34,331 nucleotides of DNA, from assembly GCA_944322625.1 (NCBI GenBank), contig CALUPN010000014.1:1-34331 (forward strand), written 5' to 3'. Below the pieces are notes generated by a model. That model saw only the letters and a program-made list of their open reading frames with translations. It did no database searches and was not told the origin of the DNA. The position numbers and the translations under genes are program-made. Below, piece by piece: positions 1-8,081 of the stretch (the first letter of the stretch is position 1; every line of letters starts with the position of its first letter). This DNA is from Candidatus Gastranaerophilales bacterium. GTDB lineage: Bacteria; Cyanobacteriota; Vampirovibrionia; Gastranaerophilales; Gastranaerophilaceae.

Positions 1-138
1 CCTCTCAATAAAAAAGACCAGAGAAAGTTAGAGCAAATGCAGGAAGAAGCAACAACTAATTATACTTCTAACAATACACTGCAAGGAGCTTCAACAGCTC
101 TTCCTCAAGAAAATCAATATGAAAATTGGAGTGAATAA
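1..138 (+). CDS. C-terminal end of a gene upstream of exbD (probable ExbB/TolQ-like protein)
   Basis: An open frame runs from the first base of the window to a TAA at 136-138, giving the last 45 residues of a protein that starts outside. The visible tail is hydrophilic (PLNKKDQRKLEQMQEEA, then Asn/Thr/Gln-rich, ending ENWSE) with no motif. The exbD-like gene starts two bases after the stop, and its ribosome-binding sequence (TGGAG) lies inside this frame, so the two are translationally linked. In most ExbB/ExbD or TolQ/TolR pairs the proton-channel subunit comes first, so ExbB/TolQ is the natural guess, but it rests on position only. Confidence 0.6.
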   Translation, partial: PLNKKDQRKLEQMQEEATTNYTSNNTLQGASTALPQENQYENWSE

Positions 139-140
139 AA

Positions 141-521
141 ATGCGTGATAGTTTCAATGAAATAAATATTACACCACTTACCGATATATTTTTGGTACTT
201 CTTATCATAATGATGGTAATAGCACCTCTTCTTGACCAGCAGGGGTTAAATCTTGCAGTGCCGGAAATTGTTAACGAAGAGCAGATTATGAAAGATCCTA
301 AAATAATGAATTTCAGTGTTACAGCGGATAACAAGTATTATTTTAACGATACAGAAATTCAAGCTGCAGACATAGAAAGTACTGTTTCTCAAAATGCTAA
401 AGATTTTCCTGACGGTCTGCTTATTCAGGCAGATGAAAACGCCGAGCACGGTGCTGTGGTAAAACTTATGGACAGCGCAAGAAACGCAGGCGTCACCAGC
501 ATTTCTCTCTCCAGAGGTTAG
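141..521 (+). CDS. exbD: ExbD/TolR-family biopolymer transport protein
   Basis: 126 residues, the usual ExbD/TolR size. A short cytoplasmic N-terminus leads into one membrane helix (about residues 13-31) that opens with the family pattern INITPLTDIFLVLL. Asp15 sits where the proton-translocating aspartate of ExbD/TolR lies. The rest (about 35-126) is a periplasmic domain with the late motif LLIQADENAEHGAVVKLMDSARNAG, close to the family's 'v.i.aD....y..vv.vmd..r.aG'. ExbD works with ExbB to couple the proton gradient to an outer-membrane process such as TonB-dependent uptake. No tonB is in the window. The gene follows the upstream frame by 2 nt. Whether the partner is TonB-like or Tol-like cannot be decided here. 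Confidence 0.9.
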   Translation: MRDSFNEINITPLTDIFLVLLIIMMVIAPLLDQQGLNLAVPEIVNEEQIMKDPKIMNFSVTADNKYYFNDTEIQAADIESTVSQNAKDFPDGLLIQADENAEHGAVVKLMDSARNAGVTSISLSRG

Positions 522-563
522 GGGGAAATAGGGGAGGGTAAATAGGGAGGGTAAATAGGAAGG
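521..563 (+). repeat. G-rich GGGTAAATAGG tandem repeat
   Basis: Directly after the exbD stop there are four imperfect copies of a G-run followed by (T)AAATA, each about 11-14 nt. Related G-run/TAAAT arrays lie at 3095-3133, 8570-8597, 25579-25661 and 27597-27648. The stretch has no coding potential of its own. Confidence 0.6.
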
Positions 564-667
564 ATATATTCAGACTGCTCTTATACAAAATACAAGCAGG
601 TATTGATTACTCTAAAACCGCTATAAAGCGAAATTACAACAAGAAAAGAAGGTAAGGAAAAAGATTT

Positions 668-1507
668 ATGATACAACCGTTTATTTGGATGTTTAAGCAC
701 AAAGATTTTAAACAACATTTTGGGTACCTTGCCGGCATATTGATTAAATTTTTTATTCCGGCAATTATTTTATCAATATTTTTATTTCTTTTTCCTAATT
801 TTTTACAGATAAATTTTCAAATTGCTCTTCTGATTTTAACAGCACTGCTGTTTGCAGCTCCGTTTTTATGTTTGCAAGGGTATATGTGGGAACTTACCGA
901 AAACATTATATCCAGAGATTGGGATATCGTTGCAAATAATGTTTATAACGGCAGAATTAAACAAGTATACAAAATCGAACTTCCTGAACTTCGAACATTT
1001 AAATTAATTTGGCGCGGAATAGCTTCTGTTGTTGCAAATATACTAATGGCAATACCGGTTATTCTTCTAATTCTGATAAGTGGTATTCTGGGAGTAATCG
1101 GCTGCAAGTTTTTTAATACAACAGTCTTTGCTAATCCCGCTTATCCTTACGCATTAATAGGAGCTGTATTAATTTATTGGTTTTTGGTTCCGGCCTTTTT
1201 ATGGAATTATGCAAACCGAGACTCCGTTGTAGCAGTCTGGAACCTTAGAAAAGCAGTCTACATTGCAGGAAATTATACCGGAAAATATATTCTTAATAGC
1301 ACGGCTTTTTGTACATTTAATTTTTTAGTCTCACTTTTAATCTCACTTATAAAAGCTATTTTAAGCTTCGGGCTGAGCATTGCAAATATTCCGTTTATGT
1401 TTGCGACACTATTGATAATAGGAATCGCTATATATTTTATTTATATATATAGTGTTTATGTTAATGCATACTTACTTGGTACAATAGCCCCTCCCCATGA
1501 AGGATAA
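668..1507 (+). CDS. Polytopic membrane protein, DUF4013-like
   Basis: 279 residues with about six membrane helices (near 22-44, 50-70, 118-145, 159-180, 207-232 and 240-268). The loop after helix 2 reads LQGYMWELTENIISRDWD, followed by a helix beginning near residue 112. This resembles the DUF4013 layout, in which 'GY..r..r.vi.g...lPew' precedes a long hydrophobic half. Function is unknown for that family. The start is chosen for the GGTAAGG sequence a few bases upstream. The gene sits 146 bp after exbD, with a G-rich repeat between them, so it may or may not be in the same transcript. There is no signal peptide and no catalytic motif. The membrane-protein call is safe; the family assignment is tentative. 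Confidence 0.75.
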   Translation: MIQPFIWMFKHKDFKQHFGYLAGILIKFFIPAIILSIFLFLFPNFLQINFQIALLILTALLFAAPFLCLQGYMWELTENIISRDWDIVANNVYNGRIKQVYKIELPELRTFKLIWRGIASVVANILMAIPVILLILISGILGVIGCKFFNTTVFANPAYPYALIGAVLIYWFLVPAFLWNYANRDSVVAVWNLRKAVYIAGNYTGKYILNSTAFCTFNFLVSLLISLIKAILSFGLSIANIPFMFATLLIIGIAIYFIYIYSVYVNAYLLGTIAPPHEG

Positions 1508-1602
1508 CAGATTAAAATAAACTAAAATTTAATAATTAATTTTCCCCATGTACGCCAGTTTATCTGATTTAAGGTTCTTTGTTGTAAAAATACCCCATAC
1601 TA

Positions 1603-1670
1603 AATGTAAAGTTTTGTAACAAAATAAAGCCGTTGTGAAATTGAATACTTTTTAAATACTTTATATATAT
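1603..1670 (+). promoter_or_regulatory. RpaB-type HLR1 operator plus conserved promoter module
   Basis: 1603-1620 read on the minus strand is GTTACAAAACTTTACATT, a perfect match to the RpaB operator HLR1, (G/T)TTACA(T/A)(T/A)NN(G/T)TTACA(T/A)(T/A). The AT-rich core TAAATACTTTATATATAT ends at 1670 and contains a likely -10 (TATATA, 1663-1668), with TTGAAT at 1641-1646 as a possible -35. The operator is about 55-72 nt upstream of the predicted start, where activator HLR1 sites usually lie. The same module, with identical internal spacing, is repeated at 22261-22328. HLR1 is known from photosynthetic cyanobacteria; its use here is inference. Confidence 0.65.
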
Positions 1671-1702
1671 AACAGATGTAAGAAACCAACGAGGTACAGA
1701 TT

Positions 1703-2833
1703 ATGGCTAGAATTAATTGTCACAGCGCATTTAAACATTATGAAATGTTCCACTCACGCGGCGGAGACGTAATTAATATTGGCAGCAATAACACTACAAT
1801 ATTTAACTGCGGCGGAAGCCATTTAGGCGGCGGCTTCTGGGGCGGATTCGGGTTAGGACTTGGAAATGCCTTTGGCAGTTTATTCAGCGGCTTTGGCGGT
1901 TTCGGAATGGGCGGTTTTGGTTTCCCTTCATTCGGCGGCGGTTTCGGTAACTTTGGCGGCGGCTGGAGCAATCCGTGGGGTAACTCTGGCGGAAGTACAC
2001 GTTCTGCAAACAGTTCCAATAATACTTGTCATTGTAATGATAACACTTCAGACATAAAAGAAGATGCTGACCAAAAGAAATTAAAGAATTTAATCAACCA
2101 AATTAAAGGCTTTGTAAAAGATAAAAATGACGGAAAACCTGTTGATCCAAATGCTATTGCAAAGCTCAGACAAGAACTTAGAGATCGAATAGCAAAACCG
2201 CTTGATGATATTTACAAAGATAACAATATCAATCATTATGAGCTTTTGCTAAAAGATCTTAACGAGGCATTTCCGGAAGCAACGGAGGCTACGACGACTC
2301 CGGCAGCTACTACAGAAGCAGCTACTACGGCCCCAACGACAACAACTCCGGCAACAGCTACAACGACTCCGGCAGCAGAAGCAGCAACACCAGCTACAGA
2401 AGCAGCAACTCCTGCCGCAGAAGCAGCTACTGCAACAGAAGAAACAGAGGCAGCTGCTAATAATGAAGAAACAGAAAATCCTCATACATACTTACCAGGC
2501 TATACAAACTATGACGGAAAAACTGAATTAAACAACGGTGATGTCATAAGAGCACACGATAAAAGCGGAAAGACAAGAGATACAGAAAGTGTTAACGGCA
2601 AACCGTCTACAATTACTAAATCTGAAGGCTCTCATCCGCAAATAATTGTTATACATGACAAGAAAGATATAACATATAAATTTGACAAGAAAAATGAATA
2701 CGGTGAATATATATACGTAAGCGATCAAGACCATCAGGAATATATACTCCAGAAACATGGTGATAAATATGAATTAATTCAATACGATTGGCACGAAGGA
2801 TATGGTAAAAAAGACTGGAGTTCTAAAGAATAA
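1703..2833 (+). CDS. Gly-rich / Thr-Ala-rich protein of unknown function
   Basis: 376 residues in four blocks: a short N-terminus (DVINIGSNNTTIFNCGG); a Gly/Phe-rich segment (about 37-100, many GGFG units); a charged helical part (about 115-195); a Thr/Ala/Pro/Glu-rich linker (about 196-258); and a C-terminal domain rich in Lys, Asp and Tyr (about 260-376). There is no signal peptide or membrane helix, so if it is exported the route is unusual. The composition resembles a structural or surface protein. The start is supported by GAGGT upstream. It has its own RpaB-type promoter module at 1603-1670 and a strong terminator just after the stop. I do not recognise a family. The Thr/Ala linker has biased codons (aca/gca/act), typical of a slippage-prone repeat. 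Confidence 0.85.
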   Translation: MARINCHSAFKHYEMFHSRGGDVINIGSNNTTIFNCGGSHLGGGFWGGFGLGLGNAFGSLFSGFGGFGMGGFGFPSFGGGFGNFGGGWSNPWGNSGGSTRSANSSNNTCHCNDNTSDIKEDADQKKLKNLINQIKGFVKDKNDGKPVDPNAIAKLRQELRDRIAKPLDDIYKDNNINHYELLLKDLNEAFPEATEATTTPAATTEAATTAPTTTTPATATTTPAAEAATPATEAATPAAEAATATEETEAAANNEETENPHTYLPGYTNYDGKTELNNGDVIRAHDKSGKTRDTESVNGKPSTITKSEGSHPQIIVIHDKKDITYKFDKKNEYGEYIYVSDQDHQEYILQKHGDKYELIQYDWHEGYGKKDWSSKE

Positions 2834-2838
2834 AATAT

Positions 2839-2870
2839 AAACCTCTCTTAAAAAGAGAGGTTTTATTTTA
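2839..2870 (+). terminator. Rho-independent terminator
   Basis: AAACCTCTCTT pairs with AAGAGAGGTTT across a 3-nt loop, followed by TTTTATTTTA. It ends the 1703 gene and overlaps the last codons of the convergent small gene at 2863-3036. Confidence 0.9.
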
Positions 2871-3036
2871 TAAAAACATATTTTTCACCATAAGGACTTG
2901 GTAAATCTTTAACATTTTTCAAAAATTCTCCAAGGTTGTATAAAGGATTAATAGTGAATGCATTATTATTTTTAACATGCAAAATCTCATTAGAAGATAA
3001 AAGTCTTGTAACTATTTCCTCGTTTGTGGGCTCCAT
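2863..3036 (-). CDS. Small unknown protein (57 aa)
   Basis: On the minus strand an ATG at 3036 preceded by AAAAGGAGTACAT (a strong ribosome-binding site) opens a 57-codon frame. It begins MEPTNEEIVTRLLSSNE and ends PYGEKYVFIK. The protein is soluble, has no Cys, and shows a predicted helix at the N-terminus and Asn-rich middle. I know no family. Its 3' end runs into the terminator hairpin of the convergent 1703 gene, so the two transcripts overlap tail to tail. The start-site quality, codon use and lack of a competing frame argue that it is real. Confidence 0.65.
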   Translation of the reverse strand: MEPTNEEIVTRLLSSNEILHVKNNNAFTINPLYNLGEFLKNVKDLPSPYGEKYVFIK

Positions 3037-3094
3037 ATGTACTCCTTTTAGAATATATGCAGTTTAGCACTAAAACAATATTTCTTCAAGTCAT

Positions 3095-3133
3095 ATTTAC
3101 CGCTTATATTTACCCCCTTATATTTACCCCCTT
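3095..3133. repeat. ATTTACCCCCTTAT tandem repeat (three units)
   Basis: Three near-identical 13-14 nt units, the reverse complement of the GGGGGTAAATATAA repeat seen elsewhere in the window. It lies between the 57-aa gene and the rpsU promoter; its right edge touches the rpsU -35 box. Confidence 0.65.
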
Positions 3134-3160
3134 GAAATTCTGTTTTGCTTAAGGTATCAT
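3132..3160 (+). promoter_or_regulatory. sigma70-type promoter of rpsU
   Basis: TTGAAA (3132-3137), a 17-nt spacer, then TATCAT (3155-3160), 43 nt before the rpsU ATG. The -35 box abuts the G-rich repeat array. Confidence 0.6.
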
Positions 3161-3202
3161 AAATTTGTACACATGAAATGCTGAAAAGGTGGTGAAATAT
3201 AA

Positions 3203-3376
3203 ATGGCAGAAGTTAAAGTGGGCGAAAACGAAAGTATCGAAAGCGCTTTAAGAAGATTTAAGAAAAAAATCCAGAAGGCTGGTATTTTATCTGAAGTCAA
3301 AAAACGCGAAAGATACGAAAAGCCCAGCGTAAGAAGAAAACGTAAATCCGAAGCTGCTCGTAAGCGTAAGGTATAA
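3203..3376 (+). CDS. rpsU: 30S ribosomal protein S21
   Basis: 57 residues, typical for bS21. It starts [20 protein letters not shown] and carries the family pattern 'esie.AlrRFkkk...aGil.e.krRe.yEkPs.rrkrK', ending in a basic tail ([12 protein letters not shown]). S21 binds the small subunit near the anti-Shine-Dalgarno region and helps start translation. The ATG follows AAAGGTGG. It has its own promoter (3132-3160) and terminator (3384-3416), so it is a single-gene unit upstream of tRNA-Cys and dnaA. The length and residue pattern leave little doubt. Confidence 0.95.
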   Translation: MAEVKVGENESIESALRRFKKKIQKAGILSEVKKRERYEKPSVRRKRKSEAARKRKV

Positions 3377-3383
3377 TATATCA

Positions 3384-3416
3384 GACGGTTCATTTCTTGA
3401 ATGAGCCGTCTTTTTT
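3384..3416 (+). terminator. Rho-independent terminator of rpsU
   Basis: GACGGTTCATT pairs with AATGAGCCGTC (one G-T wobble) followed by TTTTTT. Confidence 0.9.
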
Positions 3417-3450
3417 ACATCATAGCCGTAAATATCAGCCAACAATCCTC

Positions 3451-3479
3451 TTGCAAATCATATATGTTTATAATATTAT
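3451..3479 (+). promoter_or_regulatory. Promoter of tRNA-Cys
   Basis: TTGCAA (3451-3456), 17 nt, TATTAT (3474-3479); the tRNA begins 9 nt downstream, as expected for a tRNA promoter. Confidence 0.55.
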
Positions 3480-3487
3480 AGTCCTGT

Positions 3488-3558
3488 GGCGACATGGCCA
3501 AGTGGTAAGGCAGAAGCCTGCAAAGCTTTTACCCCCGGTTCGAATCCGGGTGTCGCCT
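3488..3558 (+). tRNA. tRNA-Cys (GCA)
   Basis: 71-nt cloverleaf: acceptor GGCGACA/TGTCGCC, D loop with GTGGTAAGGC, anticodon stem GAAGC/GCTTT with loop CTGCAAA (anticodon GCA at 3520-3522), and T loop GGTTCGAATCC. CCA is not encoded. A T-run right after the gene could end transcription. Confidence 0.95.
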
Positions 3559-3597
3559 TTTTTTATTGAATAATAACTAACACAAATCTAGAGTTGT

Positions 3598-4986
3598 ATG
3601 GAAAGTATTGAATTAAAACAGTTTTGGGAGCAGATTAAAGAAGAATTAATCGGGAGTTTACCTGAAAATGCTCATCCCTGGGTTTATCCGCTGGAAGTCT
3701 CCGGATATGATAAAGGGGTTTTGACTCTTGTTACCGGGCAGATGATTGGAAGAGATTTATTAAGAAAAAATCATGCTGCTCAAATGAATGAAGCCTTGAG
3801 AAAAGTCTCCGGAGAGGCTGACAGTCGAGTTGTTATTATTTATGATGAAGATTTTGCTAAAAAACTTAAAAAAGAAACTGAAAAGTTTCAAAAAAAGATT
3901 GATGAAGCTGAAATAAAAGAAAAGGCTATGGAAAATCTTTCTTATATGCAGTCGGCTTCTAATCTTAATTTAAAATATAAATTTGAGAATTTTGTTATCG
4001 GTGAAAATAGTAAATTTGCATACGCCTCATCTATGGCTGTTGCAAAAAATCCGGCGGGAAAATATAATCCGCTCTTTATTTACGGGAATTCAGGACTCGG
4101 TAAAACCCATTTGATGCAGGCTATCGGACATTATACCATTTTTCACAATCCTAAATTAAAAGTTAAGTATACTAAAACAGAGGATTATGTAAACGATTAT
4201 ATTTCCAATAGCCGCAAAAATCAGGGCGGGAATATCGAAAACATGTCAAAATTTAACAAAAAATATACAAACATAGACATTATTTTGATTGATGATATAC
4301 AGTTTATTGAATCGAAAATGAAATCTATGGATAATTTACAATACACTTTTGATAGTTTGTACAATAAAGGGAAGCAGATTGTTATAACTTCCGACAGGCT
4401 GCCGAAAGAAATTCCGACGCTTACTGCGGCTTTATGTTCGAGATTTGAAATGGGATTAATGGTTGAGATAACCCCGCCGGATTTTGAAACAAGGTTGGAA
4501 ATCATTAAGAAATTAGCTGTTGATAATGACTTAAAGTTTGAAGAGGAAGCTCTAAGGTATATTGCTGAAAATTTTAGTAATAATGTCAGGGAGCTGGAAG
4601 GTGCTTTTACAAGAGTTTGTGCGTATGCAGAAGTCTCTGAACAGGAATTGACGCTGGATTTAGCAAGAGAAGTCCTAAAATGCAGCGGTAACAGTCAGGA
4701 AATTAGTTTTGATAAAATTGCAAGAGTTACGGCGAGCTATTATGATGTTGATATGAATGATATTAAAGGTACCGCAAGGGGACAGAAAGTGTCTCTTGCA
4801 AGACATGTCTCCATATATTTATGCAGGGATATTACAAATCAGAGTTTTGTTAATATAGCCAAATATTACGGGAAAAAACATACGACAATAATGTTTGCAT
4901 ATGACAAAATAAAAAAAGAAAAAAACACTAATCCGGAAATTTCAACTGCCTTAAGAGAGATTAGACAGGTGTTAAAAGTTTTATAG
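3598..4986 (+). CDS. dnaA: Chromosomal replication initiator DnaA
   Basis: 462 residues with the four DnaA domains. Domain I covers about 1-85, a short charged linker follows, and the AAA+ domain runs from about 125. Walker A is GNSGLGKT (163-170), Walker B is IIILIDD-type (228-233), and sensor-I-like TSDRLPKE and arginine-finger-like SRFEMGL follow. The C-terminal DNA-binding domain ends in KKHTTIMFAYDKI. DnaA unwinds the origin and recruits the helicase. In the domain IV signature the usual GGRDHTT is GKKHTT, a substitution in the box-contacting loop. The start lacks a good Shine-Dalgarno sequence (only GAG nearby). No cluster of DnaA boxes was seen nearby, and dnaN is not adjacent. Confidence 0.97.
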   Translation: MESIELKQFWEQIKEELIGSLPENAHPWVYPLEVSGYDKGVLTLVTGQMIGRDLLRKNHAAQMNEALRKVSGEADSRVVIIYDEDFAKKLKKETEKFQKKIDEAEIKEKAMENLSYMQSASNLNLKYKFENFVIGENSKFAYASSMAVAKNPAGKYNPLFIYGNSGLGKTHLMQAIGHYTIFHNPKLKVKYTKTEDYVNDYISNSRKNQGGNIENMSKFNKKYTNIDIILIDDIQFIESKMKSMDNLQYTFDSLYNKGKQIVITSDRLPKEIPTLTAALCSRFEMGLMVEITPPDFETRLEIIKKLAVDNDLKFEEEALRYIAENFSNNVRELEGAFTRVCAYAEVSEQELTLDLAREVLKCSGNSQEISFDKIARVTASYYDVDMNDIKGTARGQKVSLARHVSIYLCRDITNQSFVNIAKYYGKKHTTIMFAYDKIKKEKNTNPEISTALREIRQVLKVL

Positions 4987-5074
4987 CTGACCTGCTACTC
5001 GTTTTTATAAAAATTTTATGATACATAATATATTATAAGCAGGGATAAAAAAGTCAGTTTAGGACGGAGCATTT

Positions 5075-6106
5075 ATGTTAGATAATATCAAATATTTAAT
5101 GTGTCTAAAATCGGTTGATAAATGTATTTCGGAAAACCGGTTTGATTTGGCTCTTGATAAATTGAACTTTTTAGTAAAAGAGGAATTCAGACCTTCGGAA
5201 ACTTTCTTAAAACGCGGCAGATTATGTCATAAACTCTTGATGCTTGAGGATGCGTATTCGGATTTTACTTATATAATTACTCATTGTGTAAAAAAAGAAG
5301 AAGCTTATTATGAAAGATTGTTTTTAAATTTTGAGATTTCTAATTATTATGAGGCTATCCTTGATGCTAACAAAATTCTCGGGTGGGATAAGGATAATTT
5401 TGATGTTAAGCGGATTAAGTTTTTATCGCTTGTTTATTCAAGTCAGGAAGGTATTGCCAAAGACTATATTTTAAATATTTTTGAATTCAACAAGTATAGA
5501 ACTATTAAATTTTTATTTGAAGAGGCTGCTAAGACTATTGCCGGCGACGAGCTTGCAAAGGCTTTAAAACTCTTATCTCTGGTAGATATGATTGATATGG
5601 ATAATCCGATTAAGTTATTGGAAGAGTCAAATATATACGGGCTTGCAAATATGAAGGACAGGCAGCAGGAAATCCTCAATAAAATTAATTCTGTTTTCCC
5701 GAAATATTTTGTTTCCCACTTTAGATTTACTGATATGTATCAGGATAAGGATTTGATGGAAATATGTTTTCTTTTAGAGCTGAAAATATTTGATAAGCAA
5801 AATTTATTTGCTTATCCGATGCATATTTTAGAAGGGTATAAAAATCATATGGAAGGGCATATCATAGATTCAAAGGAATGCTTTGAGCGTGCAATTGAGT
5901 TGAATCCTAATAAACCGGAAGCTTATGTTCTTTTGGCTCAAACTCTGCAATTAATGTCGGGATATGATAATCCGGAATATAAGAAAGATGCTGCTGAAAA
6001 TTATAAAAGAGCTATGGAAATATACAGGCGTGAAAATCTTTCAGATAAGGTTGATGAAATGAGGCGCCAGCTTAAGCATTTGAATTCTAACCTGCTTCTA
6101 AAGTAG
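5075..6106 (+). CDS. Tetratricopeptide-repeat protein
   Basis: 343 residues, largely helical, with degenerate TPR units. The clearest lies near residues 258-292, with SKECFERAIELNPNKPEAYVLLAQ, a textbook TPR consensus. Earlier units (about 15-110) carry 'ISENRFDLALDKLNFLV' and 'NYYEAILDANKIL'. There is no signal peptide or membrane helix, so it is probably a cytoplasmic scaffold. The start follows ACGGAG. It lies 88 bp after dnaA with no terminator between, so cotranscription is possible. Its last 20 bp overlap the 3' end of the convergent nadE. Confidence 0.85.
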   Translation: MLDNIKYLMCLKSVDKCISENRFDLALDKLNFLVKEEFRPSETFLKRGRLCHKLLMLEDAYSDFTYIITHCVKKEEAYYERLFLNFEISNYYEAILDANKILGWDKDNFDVKRIKFLSLVYSSQEGIAKDYILNIFEFNKYRTIKFLFEEAAKTIAGDELAKALKLLSLVDMIDMDNPIKLLEESNIYGLANMKDRQQEILNKINSVFPKYFVSHFRFTDMYQDKDLMEICFLLELKIFDKQNLFAYPMHILEGYKNHMEGHIIDSKECFERAIELNPNKPEAYVLLAQTLQLMSGYDNPEYKKDAAENYKRAMEIYRRENLSDKVDEMRRQLKHLNSNLLLK

Positions 6107-8078
6107 ATTTGACATAGTTTTCATTCACGCCTTTGTAGTTAATCTTTGATGATGTTATAGGCTGTCTGTAGTCGTATTTGTTTATTGAACGTGCTTCGAC
6201 AATTATAGACGGCGGGAGAATTGACCATTTATAAAGAGCTGTTGACATCCGTCTAAAGAATTTATCAATCCATTCGGTTTTTTGTTCTGTTGTAACCGGA
6301 TTATGAATTTCATAAACAAATTTTGTATTTAATAAATCCTGATAACCTTCATTTTTATTCTCAACCCGCCAGATAATTTCATCCAGAAATTCATATGGCA
6401 TAAGAGCATCCTCTGCTATAAGCGGTTTTCCTGTTTTAGGGTCTATAGCAAGTTCCGCTCCGGGTTTTTTAAGAATTATTGCTTCCGGTATAGCATTTTT
6501 TTCTTCTCTGTTTTTGTTTAACCATCTTGCAAACGCAAATAATTTTGTCTTTGGAACATCCGCAATCGGCGCAAAACCGCCGGACATATCGCCGTTTATG
6601 GTTGCATAGCCCATATAGAGTTCGGATTTATCCGAAGTTGCAATCGGAATACAGGAAGAAAATTCATTGCTTATTCCCCACAGGAACATCGCTCTTGAGC
6701 GTGCCTGAATATTATCCGGGGTAAATGAGGTTTTATATCTCCCATCCCAGTTTTGTTCAACTTCTGAAAAAAGTTTATTCAAACATTCGGTTGTTGTTTC
6801 AATCATAGGTTTAATTGAAGCTTCCGCAAAGTTTATACCGAGGTTATGTGCAAGCTCTTCCGCGTCTGAACGGCTCTCTTTGCTTGTAATTTTAGACGGC
6901 ATAGAAATTCCGTATACATTTTCTTTTCCGATAGCATCAGCAAGAAGTACAGCACAAACGGTTGAGTCCAGTCCCCCTGAAAGCCCGAGAACGGCACGTT
7001 TAAAGCCGCATTTTCTAAAATAATCCCGTATTCCCTGGATAATTGTTTTATATGTTCTTTCTAAATCCGATTCGTATTCAAGTGTAAAGACTTTTTGCTC
7101 GGTTAAGGATTTATCAAGTCCTCTTGTTAAGGGATAAATTTTTCCGGTATTATTGAGTGGGTTTACTATTAAAAGCTGCTCTTCAAAGGATTTTGCCCTT
7201 GCAATTAATTCTCCCTCAGAATTGAATACGCGGCTTGAGCCGTCAAAAGAGCTGTTATCGATTGCGCCTACCTGATTTACGTATACAATCGGGGTTTTGT
7301 ATTTTTTTGCGATAAAAGAGAGCATATTATGTTTTAACTGTTCTTTTTTTGCTCTGGTTGGCGATGCGGAGCAATTAATAAATATTTCCGGATTTTCTTT
7401 CGCAAGCTCATCTATAGGATCTTTTTCGTAAAAATGTTTTCCGAAAAATTCTTTGTTATTCCAACAGTCCTCGCAAATAGAAATCCCGTATTTTTCAAAC
7501 AATTTAGAGCGTTTTATTATATTTTCCTTATCAAATTTCCCGAGAGTTTCCGAAGGCTGTACTCCGACAACGGGAGACGGTTCCATATATCTGTAATCAT
7601 TGAATTCGGAATACGTAGGAAGCAGGGATTTTCTGACTATGCCGCTAATTTTTCCGTCTTTTAGGATTGCTGCAGAGTTAAAATATTTTTTCCCTTCCGC
7701 TTCTTTTTCACGCGGTTCAATAAATCCCACGAGTGCTGTTGTGCCTTTCGTTATTTTTGCAAGCCCTTTTAGCCACTTAATATTTTCATCAACAATAACA
7801 GGATGCCGGTCAATGGTGTCCTCTATAGGATATCCCATTAGCGCAAGTTCAGGAAATACTATCATTTCAAGACCTATTTTGCAGGCATATTTTATATATT
7901 TTGCAATTTTTTTTGCATTATATTCTATATTACCTGCAATAGGGTTAATCTGCGCCATCCCTATATAACCGCCTTTAGAGACAATTTCTCTTATGCTGCT
8001 TATTATATTTTCCGGGATTTCTTCTCCGTGTGAGAACTTCTTATCAACAATTTCGGATAGTGTGTATAATTTTTCCAT
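6087..8078 (-). CDS. nadE: Glutamine-dependent NAD+ synthetase
   Basis: 663 residues, the size of the two-domain glutamine-hydrolysing enzyme. The N-terminal nitrilase-like domain has the Glu-Lys-Cys triad: Glu77 in FPELALMGYP, Lys150 in RKSLLPTYSEF, Cys202 in SICEDCW. The C-terminal synthetase domain carries the ATP pyrophosphatase loop LSGGLDS (366-372). It makes NAD+ from nicotinate adenine dinucleotide, with ammonia channelled from glutamine. The ATG is 3 nt after the stop of the HAD phosphatase gene, with AGGTAA as a weak ribosome site, so it is the last gene of the fliO-neuB-HAD-nadE transcript. There is no evident functional tie to the upstream genes. Confidence 0.97.
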   Translation of the reverse strand: MEKLYTLSEIVDKKFSHGEEIPENIISSIREIVSKGGYIGMAQINPIAGNIEYNAKKIAKYIKYACKIGLEMIVFPELALMGYPIEDTIDRHPVIVDENIKWLKGLAKITKGTTALVGFIEPREKEAEGKKYFNSAAILKDGKISGIVRKSLLPTYSEFNDYRYMEPSPVVGVQPSETLGKFDKENIIKRSKLFEKYGISICEDCWNNKEFFGKHFYEKDPIDELAKENPEIFINCSASPTRAKKEQLKHNMLSFIAKKYKTPIVYVNQVGAIDNSSFDGSSRVFNSEGELIARAKSFEEQLLIVNPLNNTGKIYPLTRGLDKSLTEQKVFTLEYESDLERTYKTIIQGIRDYFRKCGFKRAVLGLSGGLDSTVCAVLLADAIGKENVYGISMPSKITSKESRSDAEELAHNLGINFAEASIKPMIETTTECLNKLFSEVEQNWDGRYKTSFTPDNIQARSRAMFLWGISNEFSSCIPIATSDKSELYMGYATINGDMSGGFAPIADVPKTKLFAFARWLNKNREEKNAIPEAIILKKPGAELAIDPKTGKPLIAEDALMPYEFLDEIIWRVENKNEGYQDLLNTKFVYEIHNPVTTEQKTEWIDKFFRRMSTALYKWSILPPSIIVEARSINKYDYRQPITSSKINYKGVNENYVKSTLEAG

Positions 8079-8081
8079 AAT

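Noticed and set aside
542-655. Open stretch reading ...DIFRLLLYKIQAGIDYSKT... before the 668 gene
   Set aside because: It looks protein-like but has no ATG/GTG/TTG start and begins in the G-rich repeat; at best a remnant.
2249-2485. Cys/Ser-rich minus-strand frame
   Set aside because: Antisense of the Thr/Ala repeat linker of the 1703 gene; the Cys-rich composition arises from complementing gca/aca codons.
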